From: Scleropages formosus
Lineage: Eukaryota > Chordata > Actinopteri > Osteoglossiformes > Osteoglossidae
Reading direction: 5' to 3'
Assembly: GCF_900964775.1 (NCBI RefSeq)
Contig: NC_041818.1
Coordinates: 13,723,332-13,787,331 of the forward strand
Length of the DNA stretch: 64,000 nt
A model generated the notes under the pieces. It was given only the letters and a program-made list of their open reading frames with translations, made no database searches and was not told the DNA's origin. Position numbers and translations under genes: made by a program. Below are positions 47,392 to 58,549 of the stretch, piece after piece. The first letter of the stretch is position 1. Every line of letters begins with the position of its first letter.

Positions 47392-48317
47392 AAAATAGCA
47401 GTTAAATATAAACGCAGACGTCTTAAAAAAGATTATGGTGAAGTCAGATTTCTAAGCAATTTCACTCCAGAAATGTGCTGCTCAGGCTGAACAAGCGAGT
47501 GCACGGTAAATGCGAGTAACAATAATGAAATATTGTGTTGTTATGGTGCGAAAGCCGTACACGAGCATGTCGAGCATAAAAGTCCAGTTTTCCTCTAACA
47601 ACATTACAACTCTTGATGTGGAGTCACTTTGATTCTTGCAAAAAGAAGCAACCATTGCGTGTCAGTCTTACTGCCTTCCAGGCTTCCCAAGTGACCCTCA
47701 GAATGATGTGTGAAGGAAATTATTGTGCAGAGCATAGAATAACGAACACCTATTGAGTCCCACACAGTTGACCGTCTTCTCGGGTCCAGATGATCCTTGT
47801 GTGTTCATCCCCTGCAAAATTTTGCCTTGAAAAATGACCCAGGTTTGAGAAATTAGTTCTAAACTTCTTCTTCCAGGCTAGCTTGAAGCTTGAAGCGACA
47901 CACGCGTGTTACCAGGCACATATGAACACACGGATGTGATCTCTAACTCACCAGACAGGAAGACACGCTTTCATATTTTACTGGATACAGTTGCGAATAG
48001 CGTACTGTAAATTCAAAGGATTCACCACTTTTGTTCTCACTATTGCTTTTTCTCTTCATTCTCATCCACCAGACTTTATTTAGGAACACCACCTGGGAAT
48101 AATTACACTTTTCCTCCACCCTCTGCTCTCTTCTCTCATTCTGTGTTTCTCTGCTTCCCTCCCTTTCTCCATCTGTCATCGTGCCCCATCGTCTCGCTCT
48201 CTCTCTCTCTCTCTCGCTCGCCCGCTCACTCCCCGTCCGTCTGTCCACGCCTCCCGCTCCCTTCCCGCTCGCCTTCCTCCGCTCGGCCTCAGGCCCCCTG
48301 CGACTGAGCTCGGCGGA

Positions 48318-48555
48318 ATGAGGTGTGCGGCGTGTGTGTGGAGCCTGTGTCTCCTGTTGCTCCTCTCTTTCGGGGGGACACAGGGACAAGGCCACAGCGC
48401 ACAGGCGACCAACTTTACCAGGTGGGTCAAGGTGTGTGTGTGTCCGTGTATCTGTCATATGCATGCATGCATGTCTGCGAGTCCTTTAAGACTCTGTCTG
48501 TGAATGTGAGTGTCTTTAAGTTACTGATGTATCATTTATACCTTTTTGCGCTCGT

Positions 48556-48595
<40 letters not shown>

Positions 48596-51500
48596 CCCTC
48601 TTTGTCCCCTCCGTGTCTCTCCTCCTTAGCAGTGATCTTGCGGGCCAAGAAAAAGCAGCAATATTTAGTACCAGCCTATTATGTCTTCTTGGGCAGAGTC
48701 CTGGCTGGACTTAAGGGAGATGCGGTTTAGCTCCTGGAGTCTCCGTGTCCTGTGCTGACCCACACTGGGCAGCTGTGCTTGACACACACTGATGCTGGGC
48801 CTCTTTCTCTGGAGAGAAACGGGTTTCTCAGATCTTAACTGTGTCTAGAATGAAGCCGTGGTAAATTAGACTAGTTTTCCTGCACCGATCTTGCGGTGAC
48901 AGAGAAAAGACGGTTGAGACGGTGGTCCCCGAATGGTGTTTCTCATTCCTCCGGAGGTAATGAATATATAGTAAGTGTGTGTAAAAGTGTTGTTGTTTCT
49001 CTTGTGTTCCTGTGCAAAACTGGGTGGCCCACTCCAATTATTTATAAAGTTATTATAGAGAGCACATTCTCCGCTCATGTTCTCTTTCACCTTCCCTAGT
49101 TATTGCCAGAAGTACTACGCTTCTTTTTGGAATTTATGATCTATCAACGTCATTTATCTTTACTTTTGCTCTTGTCTTTTTATTACAGTCTCACCAGTAA
49201 ATTTCCTACTTCTGGTCAGATCAACCACACACACCGTAGGTGTGAATAAAACATGCAGAATGCAATGAAACAGGTGGGCATTATTTTTATGTGTTCACAT
49301 GCCTGGTGCAGAGGATATCAGGAAGCCTCATGGCCATCGGGCGTAAGAAACCATTGTAAATGGGTCAAATGTGACAGGAACACAGCAGAGGGGGTTGCGG
49401 CTCTAACTAACATACAGGATGTACGTTATAAAAGTAATGGATGAACCAAGGTAAGCAGTGTGGTGTTACCCTTCTCTTCAATCAGAGAATAAAAAGCGTT
49501 GTTTCAACAACAGGGTGGTGGAGTTTGTGAAGGGTGGCCACATTAGAATGGTTGTGTGTGAAGGATGAATTTAGTGGACATACAGGAGAGACCCAGGAAG
49601 ACCAAAGTGGAGGAGAGTTGTCTGGAAAGGCAGAAGAACAGTGAGTGAATGGATATAAACAGGGAGGGAAAGAAAGGGAAAACCCTAAGAGCGGAAATAC
49701 TAGTGGTCATGGAGAAAAGTGAGCTGGAGCACCAGTGCGGGGTGGGGGTGGGGATGGGGGTGGGGGTTGGGGGGCATCAGCGTTTTTCTGACTGTGTTAT
49801 AGCTTGATGACACCCCCCTCCACTTCTATCCAGGACGCTCCCTTGTGGTCATGGGCATCTTGTCATTGGATCAACATCCGTGTCCCTGAGAGAGAGTGTG
49901 TTCACCATGACCATGACTTCATATGTGCCTATAATTCTTTGGGTCTGTGTGTGTGCGTGTGTGTGTGAGAAGACAGGAAAATGTCGCAGATCCACTGTGA
50001 CACATCTCATGCATATGCAACATTTTCACTGAATATTGCTTAACATGACAGAACCACTTTTCATACTCTTCTCTGTAATATGTCTTCCCAATTTTTCCTG
50101 TGTTTTGTGACATGTAGAAGTTACATCTTTTTTTCTGGAATGGAAGACTATTTAAGGAATCAAAGATGTTGCAAGACTTTGAAGCCAGTATATCGGTACC
50201 ATGGTCAATGTTTACTCTGTGGGCATGTTTGCATGAATACCGTTATACTTTAGCGTGTGTGTGTGTGTGCATGAATGTGAGCTGAATGTAAGCTTTGTCG
50301 AAACCTGTATGTTTTTTTCTGTGCGAAAGCATCGAATCACAGCATATAAAGTATGCTTCAGTAGACCAGCGTCTATAAAAACACAGGTTCTGAAAGCAAG
50401 TTCATTGCCCCTTCCTGTACTGAACTGACAAACAGAGTGGGACTGTTTGCACGTGAACGTCAGAGTGTGTGTGTGTGTGTGTGTGTGAAAATGTACCATA
50501 CGCTTCTTCATTATATGAAAACAAATTTCCTCTGTCCTACTTTTCGAGACTTTCTTCACCACCTTTCCACGTGGCCAGTTTTTCTACTTCATCCTGATGG
50601 CACAATGCCACAGAGAATAATAATTTCTTACTTTTAAGCAGTAAGACCATTTGCTCAAAACCCAAGCGTCCACTTCTCCACCATGCAGCCCATGTACAGC
50701 CCACCACTGTTCCTTTGTCTCCCTCATGCCAGGCCCGTGTTTCTCTGTGGTGGTCATCTGGTTATTGATTCTGGGTATTTGGCCAGCGAGGACTTCCCCA
50801 GCCACTATAAACCCAACCGGAAGTGTACCTGGTACATCACAGTGAGTCTCCTATGGCAAACACAGTAAAACTCACTCAGAGCATGTATATATACAGCAAA
50901 CTCAACATGGCACCTAGTGTGCAGTAAACCCTCTAAGCATTGCACCTCTTCTTCTTCTTCTTCGCTCAATGTCCCGATAACTACATAATCGTCCATATGG
51001 CGCAGAGTTGTACACAGAAAAAAGTCTTATGTGGATTATGTTTCCATCATATAGCAACCTCAATACAATAAGCTACAGGGGAAATAGTTTCCTTCAGAAG
51101 CAGGTGTTGATTCCTCTCCTTCCTCTTCTTGTGTGACCCCACCCCAGGTCCCCGATGGCCACGTGGTAATGCTCTCCTTCCGTATCTTCGACCTGGAAGC
51201 GGACCCGCTCTGCCGCTATGACTATTTAGAGGTGTACAACGGACACTCGCGCACCGCACAGAGGCTGGGCCGGTTCTGCGGCACCTTCCGGCCTGGTGCT
51301 CTCATTTCCACCAGCAACAAAATGATGGTGGAGATGGTGTCGGACTCCAGCACGGGAGGCCGTGGATTCCTGGCCTATTTCAGTGGGGGCAAACCGCACA
51401 TGGACGGTAAACCAGCACTCTTGCTGCCCTGTCCTTACGCCACATCTCTAGTTTCTTCCTTTTTTCCCCATTTTTTTTTTTTTTTCCCCAGATTATGCCA

Positions 51501-54500
51501 CTCATCAGAGGGTTAATGAGAGGAGAGCCAGTGTGTCATTGCAAAGTGACGGCCTCAGTAGAGCGGTTTTATGTTTCACGTTTAAAAAAACACAAAAGTG
51601 AGGCAGTAGATATGACAATGTGGAGATGGAATGGTATAATCGATCATAATAAAACCAAATGACAGTGTGATCCTTGCAAATGAAGGATGAGATCAAGGTG
51701 AAAGTTTATATGGCCACCTCCTTCTTTCACATTCATCAGAGCACCAGTTCTGCGGAGGACGGCTGGCAAAGGCTCAGGGTTCTATCAAGACACCCAACTG
51801 GCCGGAGTCAAACTACCCAGCAGGCATCAGTTGTTCCTGGTATATAAGCGTTGAGCCAGGCATGGTGAGTCCTTGAGAATCCTCCTCATGAAGCAGCCCA
51901 GTCCAGACATCTACCGGGCCCATCCAGTCATCCACCTTGTTCTCAGTGTCAGTTTTTTCCCGCATTTCTATGGTCAGTGCTTCATTTGGGTGCGTCAGTG
52001 GTTCAGCACTGGGTGTCAGTGTATACCCCACACTTGTTTTGTCTTTGTCCCATTGTTCAGCTTATTGAGGTGAAGTTTGACAAGTTTGACTTGGAGGTCG
52101 ACAGCTACTGCCGCTATGACTATGTAGCGTTCTTCAATGGTGGTGAAACAGATGACTCCCGTCGCATTGGAAAGTTCTGCGGCAGCGAAGTCCCACAGTA
52201 AGTCCATCCTGAGTGTCCATCCCACTCGATGGCTTGTGAAGTTTTCTCCTTCGTCCCCCGTGCATATTGCTGCGCCGACATGTTCCCAAACTGACACTGT
52301 GTTAACTCAGAGAGCATTTTTGGCTGAATAACATTCATCACTCGTTGTCAGTTATTTCATGGCACTGGTATCGAAAATGCTAAGAAGACCAATGGAAACA
52401 TTTACAGTTCTCTGTGTTGTGAACTGATCACCCTGGACAGTATTTATGTGTCAGGTTTTTTATATTTCCAACATATAAGGGTGTCCAATGAAATTTAAGA
52501 TTTAAAATTTCAAAGTATGTCTACCCTTATTCTAATGCCTCCAGTCATCAGCAATTTTGGCAGTGAGCACACTTCCGTAACCTGTAGTCCTACAGAAGTG
52601 GCCAGAAATATTGGCACTATTTTCTCTAAAAATAAGGTGAAATGGACCAAAGAATTTGATACAATTCTTCATTCCTCTGCTAATATTGCACACTCTTTAT
52701 TTTTGATTCAGAACTTAAATCATTTCAAATAAAAAATTAAAAATCTGAGGATGCTGACACTGAAGTTTGAGAACTATTAGAGAAACAGCATTTACAGAAA
52801 AACAATTCCATCACATATGCCAAAACACAAGCATTTTCATATCCTTTCTATCAATCTGTGTAGGTATTTCATTGTTTCAATAGATTTTTGTATGATTTTT
52901 CCATTTTGAAATTGTGAACCTTGGTATAGACAGGACCATTTTATGAAACTAAATAAATAAATAAATAATCATTTAAAATAGGAAAAAGGAATGTAGGTGA
53001 ATACAAAATGATCTAAACATTAATTCAAAACAGTCTATAATGTTTATTTATTAATTCCTCAGGAAAATTAGTATTTGTCCAAATTCTCTAGAATGCCTGA
53101 TGTATTATGCTACTTATTAATGCTACTTGTCTATCTATTTGGATTTAATTATACCATTTTTCTATTGATCTACCCCCAGAAACATTGTGACCAATGGAAA
53201 CAACCTCTTGGTCCAGTTTGTGTCTGACCTAAGTGTGACCTCAGATGGCTTTATGGCAAGCTACACCAGCATCCCCCGTGGATCCATAACACCTTCAGCA
53301 GGGAATGACTTCATCCAGAGACCCAGGGTATCATTGGAACCTCCAAGAAGGGGTGTTAAACCCCAAAAACCTGTTCGTCCCACCAACAAACCCAAATCCA
53401 GACCCACTCCTACATCCATCAAACCAACAGCAAAGCCAGGAGTTAGAGCCAAGCCCCCACCAAAGCGCAAGCCCACCCCCAAACCGAGAACCAATACCAA
53501 TGCCCTGCCTAAGCCTGGTACCAAAACTACTCCCAAACCCAGAATTAAACCTATTCCCAAACCCAAACCCTCTCCAAAACCCAAAATCAAACCAACTCCT
53601 AAACCTAAAACCAAACCTATTTCCAAACCTGAAAAGAAACCCATTCCAAAACCTCGTACCAAGCCCACTTCCAAACCTACAACAACCAAAATCATTGCCA
53701 AACCCAGAACCAAACCTACACCTAAACCTGGAAGCAAAATCATTCCTAAACCTGGAACAAAAGCCATGGCAAAGCCTGGTACAAAACCCAATTTGAAACC
53801 TGGGATCAAACCCACCCCTAAACCTAGAATGAAACCTAAGATAAAAGTAATAAAAGAGTTGAACAAGCCTGGCTTGAATCAGACCAAGTCAACGGAGAAG
53901 CAATCCTCAGCACCCAAAAAGTGTAAGTGTGTATTATTACAGAATAAGGTATACACTCTCTATTGCTTCCATTTTGCGTGTGAATGCCCGCCTATCTACA
54001 TGTGCTCACCGCGTTCATACATCTGTGTGTGATGCAGACTGTGTCTGTTTCTATCTGTGTCTTACAGCCTTTACAGTAAGCCCACTGTGTCCTAGGGCAT
54101 GCAAAACCAATAACACTCTCGAGGCCAGCTTTTGCCCCAGCGAGTTTGGTATGTTACTCTTTTTTGTGTTTGACACATCTTTGTATACATTCCTTTATGT
54201 TCATGCACATTTGTTTATACTGACCCATATCCGAGCACATTTATATATATTCACATAAATATGACCGGTACTGTATACCAGCTACTGCCTCACTCCGGTA
54301 AAACGAAAAGAGTACATTTTTGTCCCAGATTCTGATGCTGGCATTTCCAGTAATACAATTCTAAAAATGACACCACCATAATAGCCAGAAAACATTAACA
54401 TTTCATAATTTGCACAAAACATTAAAAGATTAGTGTTGTAATCCCGATGAACATCTGTTCTAATTCTGTTGTCCTGCTGAGAGGGAAGCTGTTTTTGTAA

Positions 54501-55581
54501 TTTCATTGATCAGGTCACTGAAAGTATTTTTCTCTTCTCTGTTTCTAAGTGATCACAGGGAAGGTGACCGAGGTGTCCCCCGGCCCCAGGGGTAGCGCGT
54601 CAGTCAGTGTCTCCGTCATCAAGGCTTACAAGGCCGGCCGACTCTCCATCGCCCAGATGGGACTGGCCATGTCTGTCCAGCTGAGGTCCACCTGCATGAA
54701 GTGCCCCATACTGCGCAGAGGTATGGTCACACGCATCTGTTTGCTTACTCACACTGACACACAAATGACCATGCAGAGATAAACAACCGTCTACAAAACG
54801 TGTAAGATTTCTCAGTGTTGCCTTTACATGTTTCACATCTGCGACATGCGGACTTGGAGAAGTACATACAAAATCTAAATATACATAATAGAGGATAAAT
54901 AATATTGTAAAGGTACTATGTACTTCAAATTACCCATCATTAAAGTGATTAAAAACAGTACGTTTGCGATTCGTCATTCACTCTTCAAATACATTTATCA
55001 AGCCTACGTAAAGCGCTGCTTGAAAGTATGTGAACCCTATAGGGATGGTCATTGTTGTTCCATAAAATATTAAAATAAACTTAAAAAATCTAAATCTTAA
55101 AACGTAAAATAAGCGTATAAAATTAATGAATAATTGTGATTACACACCTGATTCTACTTTCCTACTTGGTTTAAGCAGAGCAACTTGGGCTTCGCTTGTT
55201 TTTGCACCTGCACTACTTCCGTTTTTCTACTACACGCTTGGTTTCCTCTAAAGCAACATATGGAACCGAGAAATACACACCTGTTATGTCAGAAGAGAAA
55301 GACTGCTTTTGATTAAATAACATTTTTGTGGTGAAATCAAGGGACACAAGAGGTTCACATACTTAACTGTGCATACGTGAACATAGTACACATGAGATGT
55401 GACTGACTGCATACTGGACTGATTGTTTGGTGGACACTGTCTCCCTTCAGGGATGAAATACATTCTGATGGGTCAGGTGGATGAGGAGGGGTATGGCGTT
55501 CTGGGCCCCAGCAGCTTCACTCTCCTTTACAAGGCACCACATCAGAAACTTCTAGCCAGCCTTTCCAGCCGACCTTGCTGA
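48318..55581 (+). CDS. pcolce: PCOLCE, procollagen C-endopeptidase enhancer 1
   Basis: Nine coding exons: 48318-48421, 50733-50841, 51148-51406, 51740-51864, 52061-52197, 53180-53922, 54068-54148, 54550-54720, 55451-55581, all in phase, giving 619 aa (human 449). It is a secreted glycoprotein that binds fibrillar procollagen C-propeptides and raises BMP1/tolloid cleavage. Domains: signal peptide 1-24 ([14 protein letters not shown]); CUB1 about 40-155 ([20 protein letters not shown], then [12 protein letters not shown]); CUB2 about 162-278 ([20 protein letters not shown], then [17 protein letters not shown]); a linker about 280-495; and an NTR domain about 497-619 ([31 protein letters not shown]) ending RPC. 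The linker is mostly Lys-Pro octapeptide repeats and accounts for the extra length. PCOLCE1 rather than PCOLCE2 is favoured by the basic/proline linker; which fish co-ortholog is unknown. Confidence 0.94.
48551..48593 (+). repeat. (GT)n microsatellite in PCOLCE intron 1
   Basis: A run of GT units near the 5' end of the 2.3-kb first intron. Further short (GT)n runs lie at 49945-49968, 50254-50270 and 50465-50487. No other element is recognised in the intron apart from a G-rich run at 49738-49774. Confidence 0.85.
49738..49774 (+). other. G-quadruplex-prone run in PCOLCE intron 1
   Basis: At least six G-tracts of four or more bases separated by one or two bases ('ggtgggggtg', 'gggatggggg', 'tgggggttgg', 'ggggcatc') on the sense strand. 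Confidence 0.7.
53515..53845 (+). repeat. pcolce: In-frame 24-bp minisatellite coding for Lys-Pro octapeptides
   Basis: Within PCOLCE exon 6, about a dozen degenerate copies of an eight-residue unit x-x-K-P-x-x-K-P, for example [24 protein letters not shown] and GIKPTPKP. Codons for Lys are nearly all AAA and for Pro CCC/CCT/CCA, so the DNA also repeats with a 24-bp period ('aaacctacacctaaacctgg' type). The frame stays open throughout. Confidence 0.85.
55005..55380. mobile_element. MITE-like element in PCOLCE intron 8
   Basis: A perfect 13-bp inverted pair: 'aagtatgtgaacc' at 55023-55035 and 'ggttcacatactt' at 55352-55364, enclosing about 316 bp of AT-rich non-coding sequence. It is preceded by 'aaagcgctgcttga', a start I recall for a small fish DNA-transposon repeat. 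The outer limits are uncertain and no target duplication was identified. Confidence 0.45.
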
Positions 55582-56324
55582 CCTCACAGGCCAGTTGAGC
55601 GGTAACGTACAGTATCTCTAAAGCCTGGCGGCTCTCTGCTGCCCAGACACTGGGTGGGAATGACACCATAACAAGGATCAATAGTAAGGTAAATGATAAG
55701 TGAAATGAAAGCTGGGAAACAGTGAAATAAAAATAATGTAATTGGATTAAGAAACATAAAAGGTAAGAAGGTTTTAAATGGACACAGACAAAAAATGAAA
55801 GCACTGGTGACTACACCACGCTGGAGTATACTTCTCCAGAGCGAAAAAGTAGTGGGAACACGACACCACAAATGTTCAAGGCGAGAGCACAAGAGACAAA
55901 GTTTCCAGGTCAAAGATTGGCATAAATCCCTGTCCATCATCCAAAAGGCAAGGGTGCTCATCAAAGTGTCTTGACATCTTGAACTCCACAAATGGGACCG
56001 TTTTCTTTTTACATATGTAAACAAATATCATGCTTTGTATTTGATTTTAACTTAAGATTGTCATAACCAAAGGATTTGTAACAAATTCCACTACTTGTAT
56101 GTACTCTTTCACTGATTTCTGAAATATACTTCAGTGCCATGCCGTAACATTGATTCATTCTTCAGTCTCATTAGTAGTCCTTGCATTGACATAACAAGAT
56201 AATATAATTTTCACTAATTTCATTTTTTTTTTTTTTTACTTCTTATGGATAAATTTGCATAAACTCTTAAAAAAATTCTTATATATAATATATCCACATA
56301 CACTTTAGTAACATTTGAGAATCA

Positions 56325-56577
56325 AGATGTGCTTCCATATAGGTATGATTTGTCCCAACGAAACTTCTGTAGAAATATGTGTGATTCCCGTAGAAGGTTA
56401 ATCATTTGGTCATTCGCTACAACCACCTTGAATGTTTTATTTTCAGTTTTCATACATTTTAATGCTGATTCGAGCTGATCACTGAATTGCGATCTGTATT
56501 TCTGTGTTAATTTTGCTCCATTAAATATCTGATCAGCTTGCCATTTGAAAAACACTTTCTCGGTTTCTGCATCGGTC
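56325..56577 (-). other. Possible unassigned exon, minus strand
   Basis: Minus-strand open stretch preceded by an acceptor-like 'gatattag' and ending in a stop: DAETEKVFFKWQADQIFNGA, later FKVVVANDQMINLLRESHIF and KFRWDKSYLYGSTS. Amino-acid composition and lack of low complexity look coding, but no family is recognised and there is no partner exon. It could be the last exon of an unseen gene, a mobile-element remnant or chance. Confidence 0.25.
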
Positions 56578-57149
56578 TAATATCTATATTTTGCATTCCA
56601 TTAACTAACCTTGAGAATCATCAACGCGTTTGTATTAACATGCACGATGTTGAATTTAGGGGAATTATTTTAAAGCAGATGTTAAATGTAACACCACACT
56701 GCTGGGTTTACAGCTGCCTTGTTCCTCCTAGTTCTCTAAAATAAATGTACTCTTATCGCTGCTGGAAGCTTTGCTTTACTTTTCGTAGCAGAACTCGTCT
56801 AAGTGGAGAATACGAGACTGATCTGTGTGACCAGCAGCATGTAGTGAAGCTAGAACAATTCTCCCCAGATTCTACAGAAATATAGTTTAAAATTTCATAC
56901 TAACAATATAGGGATACAGAACGACATTTGCACACTACAGTAATCCTTCTGTCGGCATCTGGTCAGTGGGGACCCCTAGTAGCCGAGTGCGGTACGACTC
57001 ATGATGGGCCCGTTCTAGAAGCACGGGCTCTTAACTTGGGGTCCCTGGGTGGGCTTCAGGTTTGATTTGAAAATAGCACTGACTGACAAAATAAAAGCTT
57101 AAAGTAAAATAAAAAATATTACTAGCATAGTGTTTTGTCTCCACAGGTG

Positions 57150-57300
57150 CCTGGTAGTGTAGTGGTTAAAGCTGCTACCTTTGAACCCAAAAGTCATGGG
57201 TTTAAATCCCACCTGTAGTGCCTTTGATTAAAGTACTTACTCTAAATTGCTTGGGTAAACTTACCCACCATTGTAAGTTGCCTTGGGGGAAAATGTGTCA
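57150..57300 (+). repeat. tRNA-derived SINE, 'AAATCATTGTAAGT' family
   Basis: tRNA-like head 'ctggtagtgtagtggttaaa', box B 'gggtttaaatcccacc', body 'aagtacttactctaaattgc' and tail 'ccattgtaagttgccttggg'. Family as at 30690-30885. Confidence 0.7.
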
Positions 57301-57782
57301 GGCTTCCATGAGGAGGAAAGCAACCTGCAATGTAATAATTTCTACAAATCTATTTATGGACATTATTTTAAGAGATCCTTAGCAGTCATCAGATGCTCAC
57401 AGGGCTCCCCTCTCCTAGAATGTTAAGAAGCTCTGCTATACATCCACACCGCGCTAATCTCAGCTCAGCTATTGCTGCAGGAAGCAGAGAGCCACTTCAT
57501 TGCCTGTAAACCTTACCATCCGACATCAGAATGGAGGCCCAGCGACAGTAGGAGTCCGCTCCTGACATTCGCTTTGGCATGCAGGATTTTCCCAAAGCAT
57601 TTTCCAAACAGATTTTCAGAAATTTATATACATTTGACTGAATAAATCAGTGCGGGATAAATAGTCTCTTGACAGGGAAATGAATATTACTCTAGTGGTT
57701 TGGGTGAAAATTAAAACATGTATTTAAAAGCACTGTGACTTGCATATTCATTGACGCCTGCAGATCATGTCTCTCTCTTTTT

Positions 57783-57832
57783 CACACACACACACACACG
57801 CACGCACGCACGCACGCACGCACGCACACACA
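57783..57832 (+). repeat. (AC)n/(ACGC)n microsatellite
   Basis: A CA run followed by CACG units and a second short CA run. Confidence 0.9.
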
Positions 57833-58549
57833 GGCTGTAGTCACAATGACCCACCCACACCCAGGAGAAAGCGATCGGAATGGTAGGGTGGGGCTGCACA
57901 GTCTGATGAGACATACAAGACAGACAATGGGAGCAAATGAACAGGGGATGCTCGTTCATTCTTCACCCACACTCCCACGCTGCTGGCTTTTCTTTTTTCC
58001 TCCGCTCTCCCTCTCCTTTGTCCAAGCCATCCATCCTCCTCCTCATGTTTCTTAGATCCACTGCATTCAGCCAGCCAAGCAGCTCAGCCGGGAGGGGCGG
58101 GATTGGGGATGACATGACATAATGCTACAGCTGTCATCTGCTCCTGTTGCTTAGCACTTGGGAACTCAGAGAATGCGACAGCACCGGCAACATGCACACA
58201 CAGAAACACACATGGAAGTGAAAACAGCACACAAATGCCGAATATAGACGACTGGCTTCCCACGTCCGTAGAGTTAAAGGAAGTTCTTGTATTCAGCGAT
58301 GCTCGTAGGGATGGACAGAGTTACACATGAGCACTGACATATCTATTTTAAACGGTACGACTTCACTCACATACAGTCTTCAAGATAACCATGCCTTCAC
58401 ATAGATGGTCGGCAATGTGACCGTGACCGTTTCCTGCCTGTCTCTGTTCAGTGCAGAAATTTGCATACATTTTCAAGGTCCATGATAAATTAAATCTCAG
58501 GCCAACAATCCAAATCAGACTCACAATGACAGTTTACTTTAGGATGAGG

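Larger units (their letters stand above)
44060..48180. other. PER1-PCOLCE spacer
   Basis: No confident gene. It contains a tandem pair of SINEs (46450-46879) and one minus-strand open stretch (47391-47077) listed separately. Frames near 44882-45205 and 45291-45762 have no coding character that I trust. The block falls where synteny with human 17p13.1 ends. Confidence 0.5.
55582..58549. other. PCOLCE 3' flank and spacer to PAQR9-like gene
   Basis: A possible PCOLCE poly(A) signal AATAAA lies at 55727-55732. Further on are an unassigned minus-strand open stretch (56325-56577), a SINE at 57150-57300 and an (AC)n/(ACGC)n run at 57783-57832. No other coding exon is supported. Confidence 0.5.

Noticed and set aside
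52499-52732. Open stretch in PCOLCE intron 5
   Set aside because: AT-rich intronic sequence without recognisable content; the Thr/Ser/Asn-rich composition is consistent with chance.
53261-53866. 201-codon antisense open stretch rich in Gly, Leu and Val opposite PCOLCE exon 6
   Set aside because: It is the mirror of the Lys-Pro repeat (AAA/CCC codons read backwards) and has no independent support.
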